A DNA stretch of 39,238 bases, taken from an uncultured Pseudomonadota bacterium (GTDB taxonomy: Bacteria; Pseudomonadota; Alphaproteobacteria; Rs-D84). The position numbers were made by a program, and so were the translations under genes. Positions within the stretch are counted from its first letter, which is position 1. The number at the start of each line of letters is the position of its first letter. Below, in pieces: positions 38,307 to 39,238 of the stretch. The stretch spans positions 1 through 39,238 of the forward strand of contig CASEZC010000013.1 in NCBI GenBank assembly GCA_949292385.1. Reading direction: 5' to 3'. Under the pieces are notes generated by a model that worked only from the letters and a program-made list of their open reading frames with translations, had not been told where the DNA came from and did not search any database.

Positions 38307-38654
38307 ATGACTAAAAAATTAAAAATGACACCAAAAACATTTGTCTTGGAAAGCAAAAGTCTTATTTTTGTTCCGTATGAACCTACTGTGAAAAAGACGA
38401 AAAAAGAGAGATATTGCTGTTGTGTTCATGTTTGCAGTCAGTTTATGGAATATCCAGTAGATAAATGGGGACGTAGGATAATTCCTAGTAGCGCAATATG
38501 CCCACATGTAAAGACTTTGCGTGGTTATTCAAGGCATTGTACAGGGGATTTCGTATATACTGAATCTGAAGCTGGTAAAAAATTTGTTGCATCAATTGAT
38601 AATAGAACACGCTGTTTATACAAAGTTGTTAAATATTGTAAGGAGCGTGATTGA
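38307..38654 (+). CDS. Cys/His-rich hypothetical protein, 115 aa, inserted between rimM and trmD
   Basis: Unrecognised. A basic, soluble protein without signal peptide. Cysteines and histidines cluster in a way that suggests zinc binding: CCCVHVC (about 38-44), ICPHVKTLRGYSRHC (about 64-78), TRCLY and KYCKE. It starts 12 bases after rimM and stops just before trmD, so it is embedded in one of the most conserved bacterial operons. The ribosome site is weak (AAGGTG, a little close). Possible roles include RNA binding linked to tRNA or ribosome maturation, but that is position-based inference. Confidence 0.75.
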   Translation: MTKKLKMTPKTFVLESKSLIFVPYEPTVKKTKKERYCCCVHVCSQFMEYPVDKWGRRIIPSSAICPHVKTLRGYSRHCTGDFVYTESEAGKKFVASIDNRTRCLYKVVKYCKERD

Positions 38655-38656
38655 TT

Positions 38657-39238
38657 ATGCATTTTAACTTTCTGACAATCTTTCCTGAAATGTTTCCTGG
38701 AACCTTAGCTGGTGGGGTTGTTGGTCGTGCTTTTGAAAAAGGTATTTGGACTTTTGATGCTGTAAATATTCGTGACTTTGCAATAAACAACTATGGCAGC
38801 GTTGATGATGAACAGTTTGGTGGTGGTGCGGGGATGGTTATGCGACCAGACGTTCTTGGAAATGCGTTAGATTCTATTAAAAATCGTGGAAAAATTATAT
38901 ATTTTTCTCCACGTGGTCCAACACTTAATCAGCATATGGTTCGTGAGTTTGCAAGTGAGAAAGATGCAACTTATACCCTGCTCTGTGGTCGTTACGAGGG
39001 AATTGATCAACGAATTATAGATGAATATGATATAATGGAATTATCTATTGGTGATTACATATTGTCTGGTGGCGAGATTGCTGCGCAAGTTTTTGTTGAC
39101 AGTGTGGTTCGCGTGATGGATAATGTCTTGGGTGGTGGCGCAGAAGCGACCGCTAATGAAAGTTTCGAAATCGGGGGGCTTGAATGGCCGTTATATACCC
39201 GCCCGTCGGCATGGCGTGGACGAAATGTCCCAGAAGTC
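38657..39238 (+). CDS. trmD: tRNA (guanine-37-N1)-methyltransferase TrmD, partial
   Basis: SAM-dependent SPOUT enzyme making m1G37 to prevent +1 frameshifting. The frame is cut at the window edge after 194 residues of about 230-250. Diagnostic parts are FLTIFPEMFPG, DEQFGGGAGMVMRPD, YFSPRGPTLNQ, the trefoil-knot SAM site LLCGRYEGIDQR and ELSIGDYILSGGE, and YTRPSAWRGRNVPEV near the edge. AAGGAG is 11 bases before the ATG and 5 before an in-frame TTG (38651) that overlaps the previous stop, so the true start may be that TTG. rplS probably follows outside the window. Confidence 0.97.
   Translation, partial: MHFNFLTIFPEMFPGTLAGGVVGRAFEKGIWTFDAVNIRDFAINNYGSVDDEQFGGGAGMVMRPDVLGNALDSIKNRGKIIYFSPRGPTLNQHMVREFASEKDATYTLLCGRYEGIDQRIIDEYDIMELSIGDYILSGGEIAAQVFVDSVVRVMDNVLGGGAEATANESFEIGGLEWPLYTRPSAWRGRNVPEV

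Overview
The window is a compact, AT-rich bacterial chromosome segment with the standard genetic code (TGA is used as a stop) and short intergenic gaps. The gene set suggests an uncultured, host- or gut-associated alphaproteobacterium with a reduced genome. Supporting signs are the ruvB-ybgC-tolQRA order, an alphaproteobacterial-style LysM membrane protein and XRE regulator, the rpsP-rimM-trmD operon, several shortened housekeeping proteins, and lineage-specific cysteine-rich secreted proteins. The RF32-like group is my guess, not a demonstrated placement.

Left part (1-8257, all minus strand): the 5' part of rpsA (S1), thyA, an unrecognised 163-aa protein, tig, rplM-rpsI, and an EnvZ/OmpR-type two-component pair that lies directly downstream of an unrecognised secreted protein. 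From 8402 the plus strand carries an alpha/beta-hydrolase-like protein without its catalytic residues, ruvB, ybgC and tolQ-tolR-tolA. tolB and pal are absent. The RNase P RNA gene converges on tolA and shares its terminator.

Middle part (12764-26919): a cysteine-rich repeat secreted protein, a small gene divergent from secA, then secA, dnaE and rsmH (outside any dcw cluster). A two-gene unit follows: a CPVC membrane protein and a helical SLEEH/WCISKH protein. After it come two large secreted cysteine-rich proteins and an XRE repressor.

Right part (27051-39238): gpmI, tadA and rsmD (divergent, only 17 bases apart), rplY with a hairpin leader, dnaK, pfkA, a LysM protein with a small coiled-coil partner, and tRNA-Gly(CCC). 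Beside the tRNA is a GC-richer structured island that ends in a second copy of the tRNA 3' end. Then come NAD-type gdhA, a small lipoprotein, and rpsP-rimM-(Cys-rich orphan)-trmD, the last cut by the window edge.

Central functions dominate: translation (S1, S9, L13, L25, S16, RimM, TrmD, RsmD, RsmH, TadA, tRNA-Gly, RNase P), folding and export (trigger factor, DnaK, SecA), replication and repair (DnaE, RuvB, ThyA) and glycolysis (PfkA, GpmI). Promoters mostly fit TTGnnn-16/18-TAnnnT. Convergent genes share symmetric terminators, and one gene's stop codon often lies inside the hairpin or T-tract. No CRISPR array, IS element or prophage was seen. The best candidates for something undescribed are the tRNA-linked island, the CPVC/WCISKH gene pair, the secreted cysteine-rich protein set and the Cys-rich orphan inside the trmD operon.
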